DNA of 64,000 bases from Pyricularia pennisetigena (lineage: Eukaryota > Ascomycota > Sordariomycetes > Magnaporthales > Pyriculariaceae). A program made the translations under genes and the position numbers. Positions 20,394-31,003 of this stretch are shown one piece after another. Numbering within the stretch: position 1 is the stretch's first letter; each line of letters starts with the position of its first letter. The notes beneath the pieces were generated by a model. That model saw only the letters and a list, made by a program, of their open reading frames with translations, was not told the origin of the DNA and ran no database searches. Where the stretch lies: positions 3,136,408 to 3,200,407 of the forward strand of contig NC_043744.1 in NCBI RefSeq assembly GCF_004337985.1. Direction: 5' to 3'.

Positions 20394-22309
20394 CTCGTTA
20401 GCCTAAATAGCGCACCCTAGTCTCAGTGCTCAGACTAGACCCCCCTGCTTCGCAGTGGGGACCGAACGCTCCATGTACCTTTCAGCCACATGGCTTTTCG
20501 ACCAATTACATTGGCCGAAAAGATCGCGCTCGTTCTAGTCTGAGGACAACTTGTCGCATTTCGCCGTTCATGGCGGTACCACCAACGATAATCTGTCGCA
20601 TTTCGCCGTTTATAACGGTATTTTTAATAATATATTTAATATTACGATATCGCTTATGATTATTTTATTAATATAAGGATAATTTGTGGTATTCTGCCGT
20701 TTGTAGCGGGTAAATGCAATATATTCGCATTATAATGGTAAAAGAAAATAATGTACCCATAGTATGCAATTGAATATTCGTATAAAAAAATAAATAAAAA
20801 TTATAAAAATATATAGTAATTTGCGTTAAGTTTATTGGAGTTTGCTGAGTACTTGAATGCCGGCCGCGTTTTTATAGTTACTGTATTTGGAAAGATATTA
20901 AAATATTAAATAAAATCTGTAATTTTTTATTATATTTAATTTTTGTTTTAAATAATGGTATGCAATAATTATTTTAATTTAGTTTACAGCTTTTATACCT
21001 TAGTAAACCTAATACTGCAAAGTGTATGCAATTATCGATTAAAACAAAAGTTTTATTAATATTCTTATATAAATTAACAATTTGTTAAAAAATTAAATAA
21101 TTTACGCAAATATTGGTAAAATGAAAATATTTTCACTTAATATATTCTTTAATCAATTTGCTAGTAGATTTTATATAAGTTTTTTTTTATAAATTTTATT
21201 TAATTAAATAAAGCAAAAAATACAAAAAAAAACACAAATTTAGCATTTGTTTATATAAAAATATAAAAAGGGCCGGTATTGCAAGTCGGGTTTTACGTTA
21301 TCGTTTATTTATATATATAATCCACTTTTTCAAATTTTGGTTTTTTTAATGTTAGAATTGGTAAAAATGTAAAAATATTTCGATGGTAAAATATATATAA
21401 AATTGGATATACTTTACCTATCCGCATATTTAAGGGTTTATATAATTAGGTATACGTACAAAAATGTGATATTATATTAAGTATATATATGCCACCCCCT
21501 ACGTGCAAAAACCACAGAATTCTGCTGTAAAACAAAAATAATATAAAATTAATTAAATAAAGCAAAAAGATTTATAAAATACACATTTACCATTTGTTTT
21601 TATTAAACAGTTTTTAAAGCCGATATTGTAAGTACGATTGGATTTGGACGTTTGTTTATATACGTAATCAAATCTTTGAAGTTTTGGTTTCATTATCGTT
21701 AAAATTGGTAAAAATATAAGCGAGTTTCGATTGTAAATTATATATAAAAAAATATATACTTTGCCTATCCGCTTATTTAACTGTTTCTATAATCCGATAT
21801 AAGCACCAAAATTTCTTATAACGATATATATATATATACGACCCTCCACGTGCAAAAAGTATAAAATTTGGTCAAAAATTAAAAATAATATTAAAAAAAA
21901 TCGAAAATCGAAAAAAAATCGAAAAAACAGTACCGCCATAAACGGATTAAGGGCGGGCTATATCCAACTTTTAATTGGCGTACCGGGTGCAAAAAGTTTT
22001 GGATTTATGAAAAAGGTTTAACAATTTTTATTTTTAACGATATTTTCTTTTTTCGATATTTTGCGTGGTTGTAGAATAATAAGGGAGTGTCGGTCGCAAA
22101 AAGGCCAAAAATACCGCCATAAACGGCGAAAATCGACAAATTATCCTCAAACCTGAACCAGAGCGTTCTTTGGATGGACCCACAGGTACATTGCAAAGCC
22201 GCAATTGAGCCACGAAGTGGAGCGAAGCGAACGGAGTGGATCAATTGTGGAGCTTTGGGCTTCAGGGATGAGCCCTGAGACTACTCGTTAGCCTAGATAG
22301 CGCACCCTA
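20394..22309. mobile_element. Non-coding AT-rich transposon-like element with terminal inverted repeats and flanking 26-bp direct repeats
   Basis: A near-identical 26-bp sequence (one mismatch) flanks the element at 20394-20419 and 22284-22309. Immediately inside are inverted termini: 20418-20432 reads TAGTCTCAGTGCTCA and 22269-22283 is its reverse complement with one mismatch. Weaker inverted similarity continues inward about 150-200 bp, including the subterminal motif CGCCGTTYATGGCGGTA. The interior (about 20620-22100) is very AT-rich and has no open frame of note. Two diverged tandem copies of about 320 bp occupy 21200-21520 and 21549-21868. This suits a non-autonomous DNA element decayed by RIP. 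The 26-bp flank is too long for ordinary target-site duplication, so the class is open. Confidence 0.7.
21200..21868. repeat. Diverged tandem duplication inside the AT-rich element (period about 348 bp)
   Basis: Both copies start with TAATTAAATAAAGCAAAAA (21201 and 21550), share CATTTGTTT and ATTGGTAAAAAT blocks in the same order, and end with CACGTGCAAAAA- or TACGTGCAAAAA-like sequence (about 21510 and 21855). They differ at many positions, mostly A/T, as expected for old RIP-mutated duplicates. Confidence 0.7.
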
Positions 22310-22544
22310 CCTGAATACATGGCTCTCCTACCACTCATGCAGGCTGCACGTGTACGTTCGTGTGCGTCAGATACCCCATGTTTGACTTACTTGACTAACA
22401 AGTCTAATCTGCTTTGTAAATCGATTAACGCACCGACTTCAGGATTAGCTAACGATTCTATTCTAGTTGTTGATGCCGAATTTCTTTTTCTTTGTGTAAA
22501 GCTGTATGACTAGTGATAATGCTTGAACCGAATGCGCAAGGAAG

Positions 22545-22576
<32 letters not shown>

Positions 22577-22659
22577 GCCTCTACGCTAAACCTCAGAGAA
22601 TCACCAACATTACTCTGGTCTAGTCTAGATAATATATTGTAAGCCCTTGTATAATCGTC
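22310..22659. other. Intergenic region with A tract
   Basis: No gene. A run of about 33 A with one G break lies near 22542-22575, followed by TCTAGTCTAG sequence and the 3' region of proline dehydrogenase. Confidence 0.45.
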
Positions 22660-24307
22660 TCATGCACCGAGCCCAAACACCCTCCTCAGCCTCCGCCCGA
22701 CCTCGGCAGCCATGGCATTCCGCCCACTACGCGTCCTCTGCACCGCATCCCTGTTCTCGTGGGCTCTCCTGAGTAGGTACTTCATGCACTCGCCCGTGGT
22801 GCCCCAGACGAGGTACTTGTACGACTTGACGGCGGCATCCTTCTCGCCGGCACTCGCGATCAAGTCGCAGCTGACCTCGTCCGCCATGCCCTGCAGCTGC
22901 GCAAACGCCACCTCTGTGGTCCTGGCCTCGCCGCGTCTGATGATCTCGCGCCCCTTGGACACCGACTCTGCATTGTGCGACGCCAGAACCATGTGGACCT
23001 CGGGGAACTCGCTGCCCTCGTCCCTGCCCGCGAGGGGTCCCTCCCAGCGCTGCCGCAGGAGCGCGGCCGCGACGCCATCGTAGCACGCATCCGTGTCGGC
23101 TTTGGTGTCGTGGATCAGGTGGCGCGGGTCCGAGCCGAGGTAGGCGCCGCGGACGAGCTTGGCTCCGAGCGCAAACGGTTTACCCTCGGCGGCGCTCTGG
23201 GCGGCGGCGCGAAGGTGCGACGCCAGCACGGCCGGCGTGGCCTTGAGGTAGGCTTGGTAAGTGTTGTAGACGACGCAGCGGCCGGGCGCGTTGTACTTGC
23301 GCATGTAGTGCATGGTCCAGTCGTCGATGCCGGCCTGCAGGGCTTGCTGCTCGGCGTCAAACAGGAGGCGGACGCCGCGCGCGGTTGCCAGTTTGCAAAT
23401 GTCGTCTATGGCTTTGGCGAGGGCCGGGGGCGGTGGGAGCTTCTCTGACAATGAAAAGAGAGCTTGTCTTCCTGCTCCCGTGAATCTATAGTTTGCATGG
23501 TCAGCTTTGATGACAAGATTCAAAGATGCAAATCCCGGCTTGAGACTCGACTTACTTGACAGATACAAAATCGCCAGGGCTGACAAGTCTAACAGTTTCC
23601 ATGGTCCCTTCTGCCCACGGTATAACCTCTTTTTGCGTAGACTCCTCGGAAGCTTTGCCTTCAATGCACGAGTGAAGTTCTTTGGTTTCCTTGTCACTGA
23701 GTACCACTTCCTTCGCATAGCCGAGCAAGACGCCGGTGAAGCCAATTTTCTTTAACCCGGCGATAGTTTGCCGAACCTCCAAGGGGTTCTCGCCGGCGCA
23801 AAATTGCGCGTAAAAAGTCCTTTTCATTGCCCATCTCAATATGGGGTTTCGATCAGGATTCAGTAATGGGCTCTTGCTATGAGCCAATCCCGACATGATC
23901 GCCAGAGATGGATTGAGGAGTAGAGGAGAGGAAGAAATCGTTGTTACTGCCAAGGAGCGAAGGACAGCCTTCAGAGGTAAAACAGACAAGCAACTGCCAT
24001 TTTTGACTGCGATGGTGGCCATCTTGTCTGTTTGAGATTGAGGCGGTACCAATGCATCTGTAGATGTACCAAGCGAAGTAGCGGCGGTATTGTGGGTTAA
24101 AGATCTGCTAGAGGAAGAATGTATTGTTCGGGATTTCGTCGAAATCGTCCTCACGAATCTTGGTGAATTTGTCAAACGTATTCTGTTTTTGTTGCTAGAT
24201 CTTATCCGGTGAGGTGCAGCAGCAGCGACCCTGGATACTTGGCTTTCGCTGTGAGATAAGGTGCAGAGCGCTCCGCCGCAACGGCGTAGCATGCTTTCTG
24301 AATGCAT
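22660..24307 (-). CDS. Proline dehydrogenase (mitochondrial, FAD-dependent)
   Basis: Oxidises proline to pyrroline-5-carboxylate in mitochondria, the first step of proline use as carbon and nitrogen source. Exon 1 is 24307-23556, the intron 23555-23486 (GTAAGT...ATAG) and exon 2 23485-22660, giving 525 aa. The N-terminal 90 residues are Arg/Ser/Thr-rich without a clear domain, as expected for a targeting sequence. The barrel contains FCAGENPLEV, GVLLGYAKE, RLLFDAEQQALQAGID, YNTYQAYLK, GAKLVRGAYLGSDP and HNAESV. It ends with the diagnostic YLLRRAHENRDAV, whose arginines bind proline. An earlier in-frame start is excluded by lack of ATG; a downstream Met (TDKMATIAVK) is possible. No partner of the pathway is nearby. 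Confidence 0.95.
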
Positions 24308-25511
24308 TAATGGCGTAAGCTGTAAGAATGATGCAAAACCAAGCTAATCGATTTCGGTGCGAATGATAAATGGTCGGCAAGGTAAGCAGCAGCAGCTGTA
24401 AACAAGTGGTATTTTAGAATAACTGTCTAAACATGAGTTCAATGTACAGATAGATAACAACCAACGGCAGGGAGGCTATATATCAACAGATGAGAGGGGC
24501 TTATGCAGGGAAGGTAGCGTTTCCATGGCACAATCGCCAGGTAATCCTTAGAGTTCAGTCGCAAAGCCGTTGCCTGCCATCATCAGGAAGGGTCGTTCCT
24601 GAGCTCCTATGTCGGAGCGGATGGCAACGGCTGCAAAGACTGGGACAAAGCGCTTATCGCGATGGTCTGGGCCTTCTTTGTTTTGGGGTTTTGGCTCTGC
24701 GGCTCGAGATTCGACCATGCAACCCAAAACCAACCCCCCCACGACGCATGCATGTGCATGGACGCTGCCGGAGCTTTCCAGACAAAGAATAGTAGCATTG
24801 GGTCGTCACGTGGATCTGACAATGGAAATGACTTGGATGAATGCCGTGAGTAACCGGGCCCACTAAGTCGACCTAGTCAGTGGAAACCCACTTGCATAGC
24901 ACGTTGGCCTGGAACTTTTAGTTTTGAAAAAAGGTTCTGGCGCCAATCCCTTCTCGATCCAAATTCGGCCTTCTGCCTCCCTCGACGCCGTGGGGACTTT
25001 GCAGCCATTTTTGCGGTGTGATCGCCCTGAAATTATCGCTGTAAACCGGTCCGATTACCCCGGGTTGGCAGATGTTGGTTGTATCTTGGAATTGCACGAC
25101 TTGTTGACCTGCTCGCATCCATGACAGCTGCCATGCGCAGACGGCTAAAGTCCCGTATGTAGGCGAACCTGCCAAGCTTTGGCCATGTGATGCGGTCCGA
25201 AATCGCAAAAGAGACGCAGCGCCACCTCCGTAACCATGATCTCACGGGGTTTTAGAGCATGTAAGCGTCACTGGATCTTTTGATCGTCTCGAATCCGTCC
25301 GGAAAGCCCGCCTCGACAACTGGTGCATAGATTCCCGGCCAATCACCGACAGCCAAGGACCGAGGCCGAAGTAACGTTCCCAAAAGACCCTGCGGGCCGT
25401 CAGTCAATGCTCTAACTCGGTGCTGCGGGCATCGCGGAGGCCAAGCTACCTTCCCCGCTCGACACTGCAGCCTATGGGGTTAATTATTATGATGACTTGT
25501 CAATCGACAGG
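24308..25511. other. Intergenic region
   Basis: No gene supported. Overlapping open frames on both strands at 24490-24866 and 24918-25245 have no domain features, splice logic or compositional consistency, and I treat them as chance. Confidence 0.4.
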
Positions 25512-26275
25512 TCAAGTCATCGAATTCGACGCCTCCGACTTTCCCAGACGTTTTCGGGCATATTCAACATAGCTGATGGGTCGGCCTCGTAAGAATCCAA
25601 CTGCATCTTGAAGACCACCATAGGCAACTCCCGCTATCAGCGCCATCTTTGTCGTTCGGGCCGCCATCACCAACGGGAATCGATCTGCGTGATAATGACC
25701 AGTCAATAAACATTCCACCAGTAGATGTTGCAGTTCATATCACACAGTCACCCCGCAAAATGCTTATCTGTGCTAAAGATAGGGTCTTGTAACTTACGCC
25801 ATAGGCTGAAGCCACCGGCGACCGTCACAGAAGCCAGGACCGTGTTTAGGGCATCCGGGTAGCCCCTCCACATGTCAAACATGTTTTCAATAGCAAACAT
25901 GGCCGTCGTCCAAACGCTGACGCGTCCTCCCATTCTGAACCCTTCCTTGATGCTTGAAAAGGCGACGTGATAGTTCTTGCTCTTGTGATATAGGAACCAT
26001 CCCGGCGTGGTGGTGGGAAGCTTGTGAGCGTGTTCTGCCCTGAATCGAAGTCCTGCCATTTTACTGCCCTGTGCGATGCCCAGACACATGCCGACTCCGA
26101 ACGAGAGAAACGACGCGACTGGTATGCGAATCGGCGCCGGCATTGAGAGGCGAGACTTTCTCCTCAGCTCCTGGATGTCCTCGGATGTAAGCTCTTTGTA
26201 TTGCCTTTCGGACGTTCTGGATAGGTCATTGTTTGGGTTCGAGATTGCCTCGGTCGCCGCTCGTTCGGACGCCAT
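25512..26275 (-). CDS. Tim17/Tim22/Tim23-family mitochondrial membrane protein
   Basis: Probable inner-membrane protein of the Tim17/22/23 superfamily. Exon 1 is 26275-25798, the intron 25797-25685 (GTAAGT...GCAG) and exon 2 25684-25512, 216 aa. After an acidic N-terminus comes the hydrophobic, glycine-patterned core: PVASFLSFGVGMCLGIAQGS, then SSIKEGFRMGGRVSVWTTAM, then LNTVLASVTVAGGFSLW, then the last helix MALIAGVAYGGLQDAVGF across the splice. Four membrane segments with GxxxG-like spacing match the family. The chosen Met (MASERAATEA) starts a sensible N-terminus; the frame stays open 85 codons upstream, so a longer start cannot be excluded. Whether it is a translocase subunit or a paralogue is not decidable here. 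Confidence 0.82.
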
Positions 26276-26772
26276 CGTCGACAAGGGATGCGAGGACGGT
26301 CGTGAATGCTGTTGATCTTTACGAGTGGCAGACTTAGGAGCAAAGTGCTTCGATTCGCAATCACGGGGGGTGGAGACTAGAATTGGTTGATTATGAGCGG
26401 TCTTGTTCGATGTATTCCAGCTGCTCCAGATTGTGTCCAAACCTCGACTGGCGATTTTTTCTTTTCCCATCCAATCCATGACTTCGTCCGACTGGTCTTC
26501 ATGCTGGCCCAAGCTCCTGGACCCTTCCACCCCAGCGCTCCTTCGGGTGGGGTCAGTGCTGAGCTTCAGTCCTTGGCGTCTGTTAATTGTCGACTGAAAT
26601 TGCCCCCGCCGTTGCTTTCCATTACCAAGCGCGCGATCAGTTGAGGTTCAGTAGCACGGAGCTCTAATAAAGTACCTATCTTTTGAAACGTCAAGGAACC
26701 ATACATAGTCGAGTTCCCGGGTCGCCCGGATTGTGCACTCGTTAAACAATTGTATCAGAGTTCGAGCTCAGG
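26276..26772. promoter_or_regulatory. Divergent promoter region between the Tim17-family gene and the small acidic protein gene
   Basis: Start codons at 26275 (minus) and 26773 (plus) are 497 bp apart. No other gene is supported, although the minus frame is open upstream of 26275. No specific element was identified. Confidence 0.45.
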
Positions 26773-27263
26773 ATGGCAAGTCAACTCAATTTCTGACGCT
26801 GGAACATTGACGTCACAACTAACCCTTGCAACAGGCACCGAAAAAGACCAAGGCCAGCGAGATCGACCTCTCGCTGCGCTTCAGATTTGGGATACATACC
26901 ATATTCCTGCTGGTGTCGCCCCTGACGACATTTGATGACATCTCAGTTGAGCTGCTGTCCGCCATCCGCGAGCGCTACCCGCGCGGCCTCAGCTCGTCGA
27001 GGATTTCTCCAAACGACACCCCCATCCCCGGCGAGGGCGAAGAGGTCACTGTCGTGTACGGGGCGCTTGCCAGCAGGCACAACCTTGAGTCGTGGCGCGA
27101 CCTCAAGATCCAGGGCTCAGAGACGCCGGTCAGCAAGAGCATCAAGGACGGGACCGACATTGCCTTTCTCGTGCGCACTCCCGACGAGGAGGATGACCCG
27201 GTCAAGTTTGTAGTCGAGTGGCCAAGGTTGGACGATGATGATGAGGAGGAGGAAGAGCAATGA
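26773..27263 (+). CDS. Small acidic conserved fungal protein; GC-AG intron directly after the start codon
   Basis: The reading frame 26835-27263 lacks an in-frame ATG at its start. Upstream, ATG at 26773-26775 is followed at once by GCAAGT, the consensus of the rare GC donor class. A branch-like CTAAC and an ACAG acceptor end at 26834. Splicing 26776-26834 gives 143 aa beginning MAPKKTKASEIDLSLRFRFG. A compact alpha/beta domain with hydrophobic strands (THTIFLLVSP-like, VTVVYGAL, DIAFLVRTP, VKFVVEWP) is followed by a very acidic tail (DDDDEEEEEQ). The pattern resembles a ubiquitin-like fold, but I do not recognise a named family. Function unknown. Confidence 0.75.
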
Positions 27264-27449
27264 GCTGGGATGCGGGTATGAGTTCATTTGTTTCAGCATC
27301 TTGGCAAGCACTCTTTTTTTTTCACGACAGGCGTATGAAATGAAAAATAAAAAACGATACCCGGGTTGAGTTTTGCATTTACGATTATTCTCAAACTTGA
27401 CATTTCACAAAAAGGCTAATAGAATTGTTGTAGATCTCCTACAATGCCA

Positions 27450-28199
27450 TCAGTTAGACTTATGCTCCAAGGACTGCATATTCTCCCACTCTGTCTCTAG
27501 AATAGACATGCACACCACATCGTGCCACTTTCGGTCGTGGTAGTGCGCCTCCCTCAGTCGCCCATCGACCTTCAACCCCAGCTTTCGGTAAACGGCGTGG
27601 GCTCGATGGTTGTAACCGATGCTTTCGACCCTCACGCTGTGCATCCGCGCGAAGCGGAAAGTCCAGTCGATCGCCCACTTGGTCGCCTCGGTGCCGTATC
27701 CTTTGTTCTGGAACCGGGTGGCGATCATGATGCCCAGCCTGGCGTTGCCATTGTGCCTCAAATCGAACGGCAGCGCGTGGTCTCCCAGGTTGATGCACAG
27801 GTAGCCAACCGGGATCGGGTCTTCTCTCAGTTGCTGAATGTAGGCCGTGGCTTTGCGATCCTCTGCGTGCCTTATGCCGTTGGGTTCCTGCGGGTCGGAA
27901 GATTCTGCACCTCCATCGGAGCCTGGACGGAGGCAGACAATGAGGGACAGAAGCGACTTCTCAAGCATCGCAACCATGCCGGCCGAGGACTGCGTACTGG
28001 GCGGCACCAACAGGGTCGGGTACGAGAGAACATGGTTGACGGGGTCGCTTTCCATCTCGTGGATGAAGGCCACATCGCTTCCCTCAACGCCGCGGAACAG
28101 AAGGCGCTCCGTTCGGAAGAGGTTTTCTTTTCCCTCGGCAGCTTCCATGGTTGGAATGCTATTGATGGCAGCTTTTGTGCGTGTATCGGTAGTTAGCAT
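27450..28199 (-). CDS. GNAT-family N-acetyltransferase (RimJ/RimL-like)
   Basis: Probable acetyl-CoA dependent acetyltransferase acting on an amino group; substrate unknown. Single exon, 249 aa. The N-terminal part reads FRTERLLFRGVEGSDVAFIH, typical of the RimJ/RimL type. The acetyl-CoA binding block is LGIMIATRFQNKGYGTEATK (the Q/R-x-x-G-x-G/A element is QNKGYG). The C-terminal strand-helix motif follows: VESIGYNHRAHAVYRKLGLKVDGRLREAHY. An insert of about 30 residues after the second strand (near 95-125) is polar and variable. The first ATG at 28199 gives a short extra N-terminus; Met18 is an alternative. The 3' end lies about 190 bp from the convergent small acidic protein gene. Confidence 0.88.
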   Translation of the reverse strand: MLTTDTRTKAAINSIPTMEAAEGKENLFRTERLLFRGVEGSDVAFIHEMESDPVNHVLSYPTLLVPPSTQSSAGMVAMLEKSLLSLIVCLRPGSDGGAESSDPQEPNGIRHAEDRKATAYIQQLREDPIPVGYLCINLGDHALPFDLRHNGNARLGIMIATRFQNKGYGTEATKWAIDWTFRFARMHSVRVESIGYNHRAHAVYRKLGLKVDGRLREAHYHDRKWHDVVCMSILETEWENMQSLEHKSN

Positions 28200-31003
28200 T
28201 CAGAGTGCGTCTCTAAATTGCGGCGCGTCCATGTTTTATAGGTGCTTCTAGGACCCTGGTAATACCATCACGCTGTATAACCCACACAGCATGCCAAATA
28301 GCTCAATCCGGCAAGGAGCGACAATACCATGTGATGGTTACGCATCGATCCCTTTACAAAAAGCAGCCTGGCGTGCTGGCTGTGGTACTGTTCTCTCCCT
28401 TCCAACGCACTTGTTTGTCACCAACTGGTACTTAGTCTTTACCGGAGGAGTGAATGACGTTGGTCTCAAGCTCCCGCCGCTGCACCTGCCAGGGCATTTT
28501 GGAGCTTATGGAAGTTCTTACTGGCCAAGGCTTGCCAAGGAGCTGTTGGGGATAAAAGAAAAGGCTCGGGTTTTGTGCGACAAAGAGCAACAATACTAAG
28601 GGGCCTGTAGAGAACAATAGGAAGAACAAAGTAATACCCTTTGGGGTTCTCGACTTCTCGTGATAAACTACCAAGAAAGGACATGTGCGATCTTGGAAGA
28701 CACGATTCGATGAATGTAGTAGGGTGTATCGTCTTTGGGATAGCTTGCCACTTCGAGTCAAGGTACATCAATGGTATATGCTGAATGGCACCGGCGCCAA
28801 TGAATCCAGGTTCAGATCTGCCATTGTAGTGGGAGGTGATGTGGCCACTATTATAACTAACATTACAGAGATGGGGCACTCGAATTCCTCAAGGATCCTG
28901 AACTAGGCGGTTATCTGCAAAATTATCAAGATTCTGCCTCTGTGTATTCTTTGTGGTCAAAGTCAAACTAGCCGTCTCTACTTTTCTGCAGATGATACAC
29001 AGACAATTAAAAACCAGGCCTGCCTCCGCAGACAGATCCTAGGCCATGAAAATGTCGGGATTCGGCTGCGTGCTGGGTTGCCTGGTCCTTCTGTCGTCTT
29101 CAATATTGGTCGTAAGCTTCCAGATCCCAGTACTTGATCACTTGCGCTGTAGCTTTTGAGTCCGCATCGATAACTACGAAAAAGGACAAATAAGTCATTA
29201 AAACAATCTAGCTTTGTGTTCATTCCCATCGGTTGACTGTGTTGCTTGAGGCTACTTACCACTTCGCAATTTCCTACGATATGTTGCGTTTGCTCAAACG
29301 TGTAGGACTGGTGGAGGTCTTCAAGTGGAAGACCGAGGACGCCGAGATGGTTGCACAAGCTCTGGTGAACAAGGTAATATATAGGGCGATATTTGAGGTA
29401 GTCGAGCAGAGGGAGTGTTTCTTCGTAGCCATTCAGCTAGCTCAGAATGCTTGGTTAGACTTGCTGTCAAGCCTGTCATTACGAATTTCCATACGTGACC
29501 GTGACAGTCAGAGTACAGGGGAAGATGGGGTCCACGTAGACATGCGGACAGGCCAACGTGCGAGCTCGTCGACATTATTTCTGCAAGCAAGGCCAGTGCT
29601 TTCTGGTCTCCAGAACTTGCATGCTGCTCTCCATGCTGATCAAGGTTAAATTCTTGACCCTTTCCCAGTCTGTGGGTCAGACAGACATCCTCAAGCTAAC
29701 GTGGTTACCAGTAAAACCTGACCTATGGAGGAAGTCCATCAAGTTATGTGTACGCTGGATTACAACGGCATAAAGTAAGCACGAGGAGTGAAAAAGAACA
29801 ATGGTTTCTTTAAAAAGATATACAATTAAACAGTGTATCAACACTTTAGTAGTAATTCTCTACATGTTACGTCATCCATACAATCTCGTCTGATGTCCCT
29901 CGACCCAGCAAGTCTAGACACCTTGATTTCCGCCTTAGACCGCTCAAATTAGCTGTAGACTTGAGCAGAAGACAACAAGAGCATACCAGTATACGATTCA
30001 TGCACTGAACCCGTACTGGAGAAACCACAACAACTTACAAGGTGCCCCTCGGGCGTTGAGAGCAAAGATGAAGGGCAGCTGCTGGTCTAGTCTAATGGCC
30101 GAGTGTAAAATGAGCTATAACTAGGAGTCTTTCTCAAGTTGATGAATTTTATGCTGATTTAGAGCTACTATAATGCCAGACATGCGCATTTACAAAAGAA
30201 ACAAGAGTGAAACTGGAAGTTATCAAATTAGTTCCAAGTTCGATTTGGCTTGATAGGCGTCGAGTGCAATGCCTCAGGGACCAAGTAGAGAGCATTAAGA
30301 AGCAGGGACTGCGGACGACCCAGCATAATCTCCGGGACTAACAAGTTATCAAATATGAGTCGAGGAGGGGTGGTCTTGCGAACTACCTCACAGGGCACAG
30401 GGCACAAGGTGGAGCCAAGGTCACTCCATGGCCTTGACCCAGGTATCTGAGCTTTCTTTCACAGCAAGGTCCAACTGATGGCCAACTGATTGCAAGATGA
30501 AAAGCAGCTGGAGTTACGCGTTTGCTGGCAAGTGTCGTTGGGGAAAAAAACCAGCGGGTCGCTAAGCAAACAACTAGAAAGCGCCCGCCTAAACTCCCAA
30601 ATCTGTTTCTCCCATTCTCTTTTCTTTTTCAAAGTCAGAGCCCACCGAACATTTCGAGGGAAACCTGAGCTGTTCATATCCAACAAACCTGCCTGATGCA
30701 ATAACTCTTCTCTCTTGTTTACTACTTGGACACCATAACTATTTAAAAAAACAGGGCTATCAAGTCCAAGATTCACAAGACACGTTGACCCAAATCAAAC
30801 CAATCTTGACAGTCATACTCTCCTGGTAAGCTCAGGGCTAATCTGCTCTCGTCCTTGCACTCAACCTTGGTAGATTATAAGAAACCGACACCAAGGAAGA
30901 CGCTCGAGTTGGTGCCCATTATCACCAAGATTTGACATTCTCAAGCTTACTCTGGGCTAACGGTTAACCAAACAACCGATATCAGCGCTGTCCAGCAGAA
31001 GTA
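28200..31003. other. Gene-poor intergenic block
   Basis: About 2.8 kb without a supportable gene. An open stretch on the plus strand at 29233-29649 has a protein-like segment (GLVEVFKWKTEDAEMVAQAL) but no start context, no domain and overlapping frames on the other strand; I could not assign it. The last 500 bp carry CT-rich sequence and are probably the promoter of the gene at 31004. Confidence 0.4.

Noticed and set aside
20620..22100. Mitochondrial DNA insertion as explanation for the AT-rich block
   Set aside because: No mitochondrial gene or tRNA is visible, and the block is bounded by inverted termini and direct repeats, which fits a mobile element better.
24490..25245. Several overlapping open frames on both strands
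   Set aside because: No domains, no splice logic, equal openness on opposite strands.
28270..29650. Candidate ORFs in the gene-poor block (for example 29233-29649)
   Set aside because: Some residues look protein-like, but there is no start context, no homology I recognise, and frames on the other strand are equally long.
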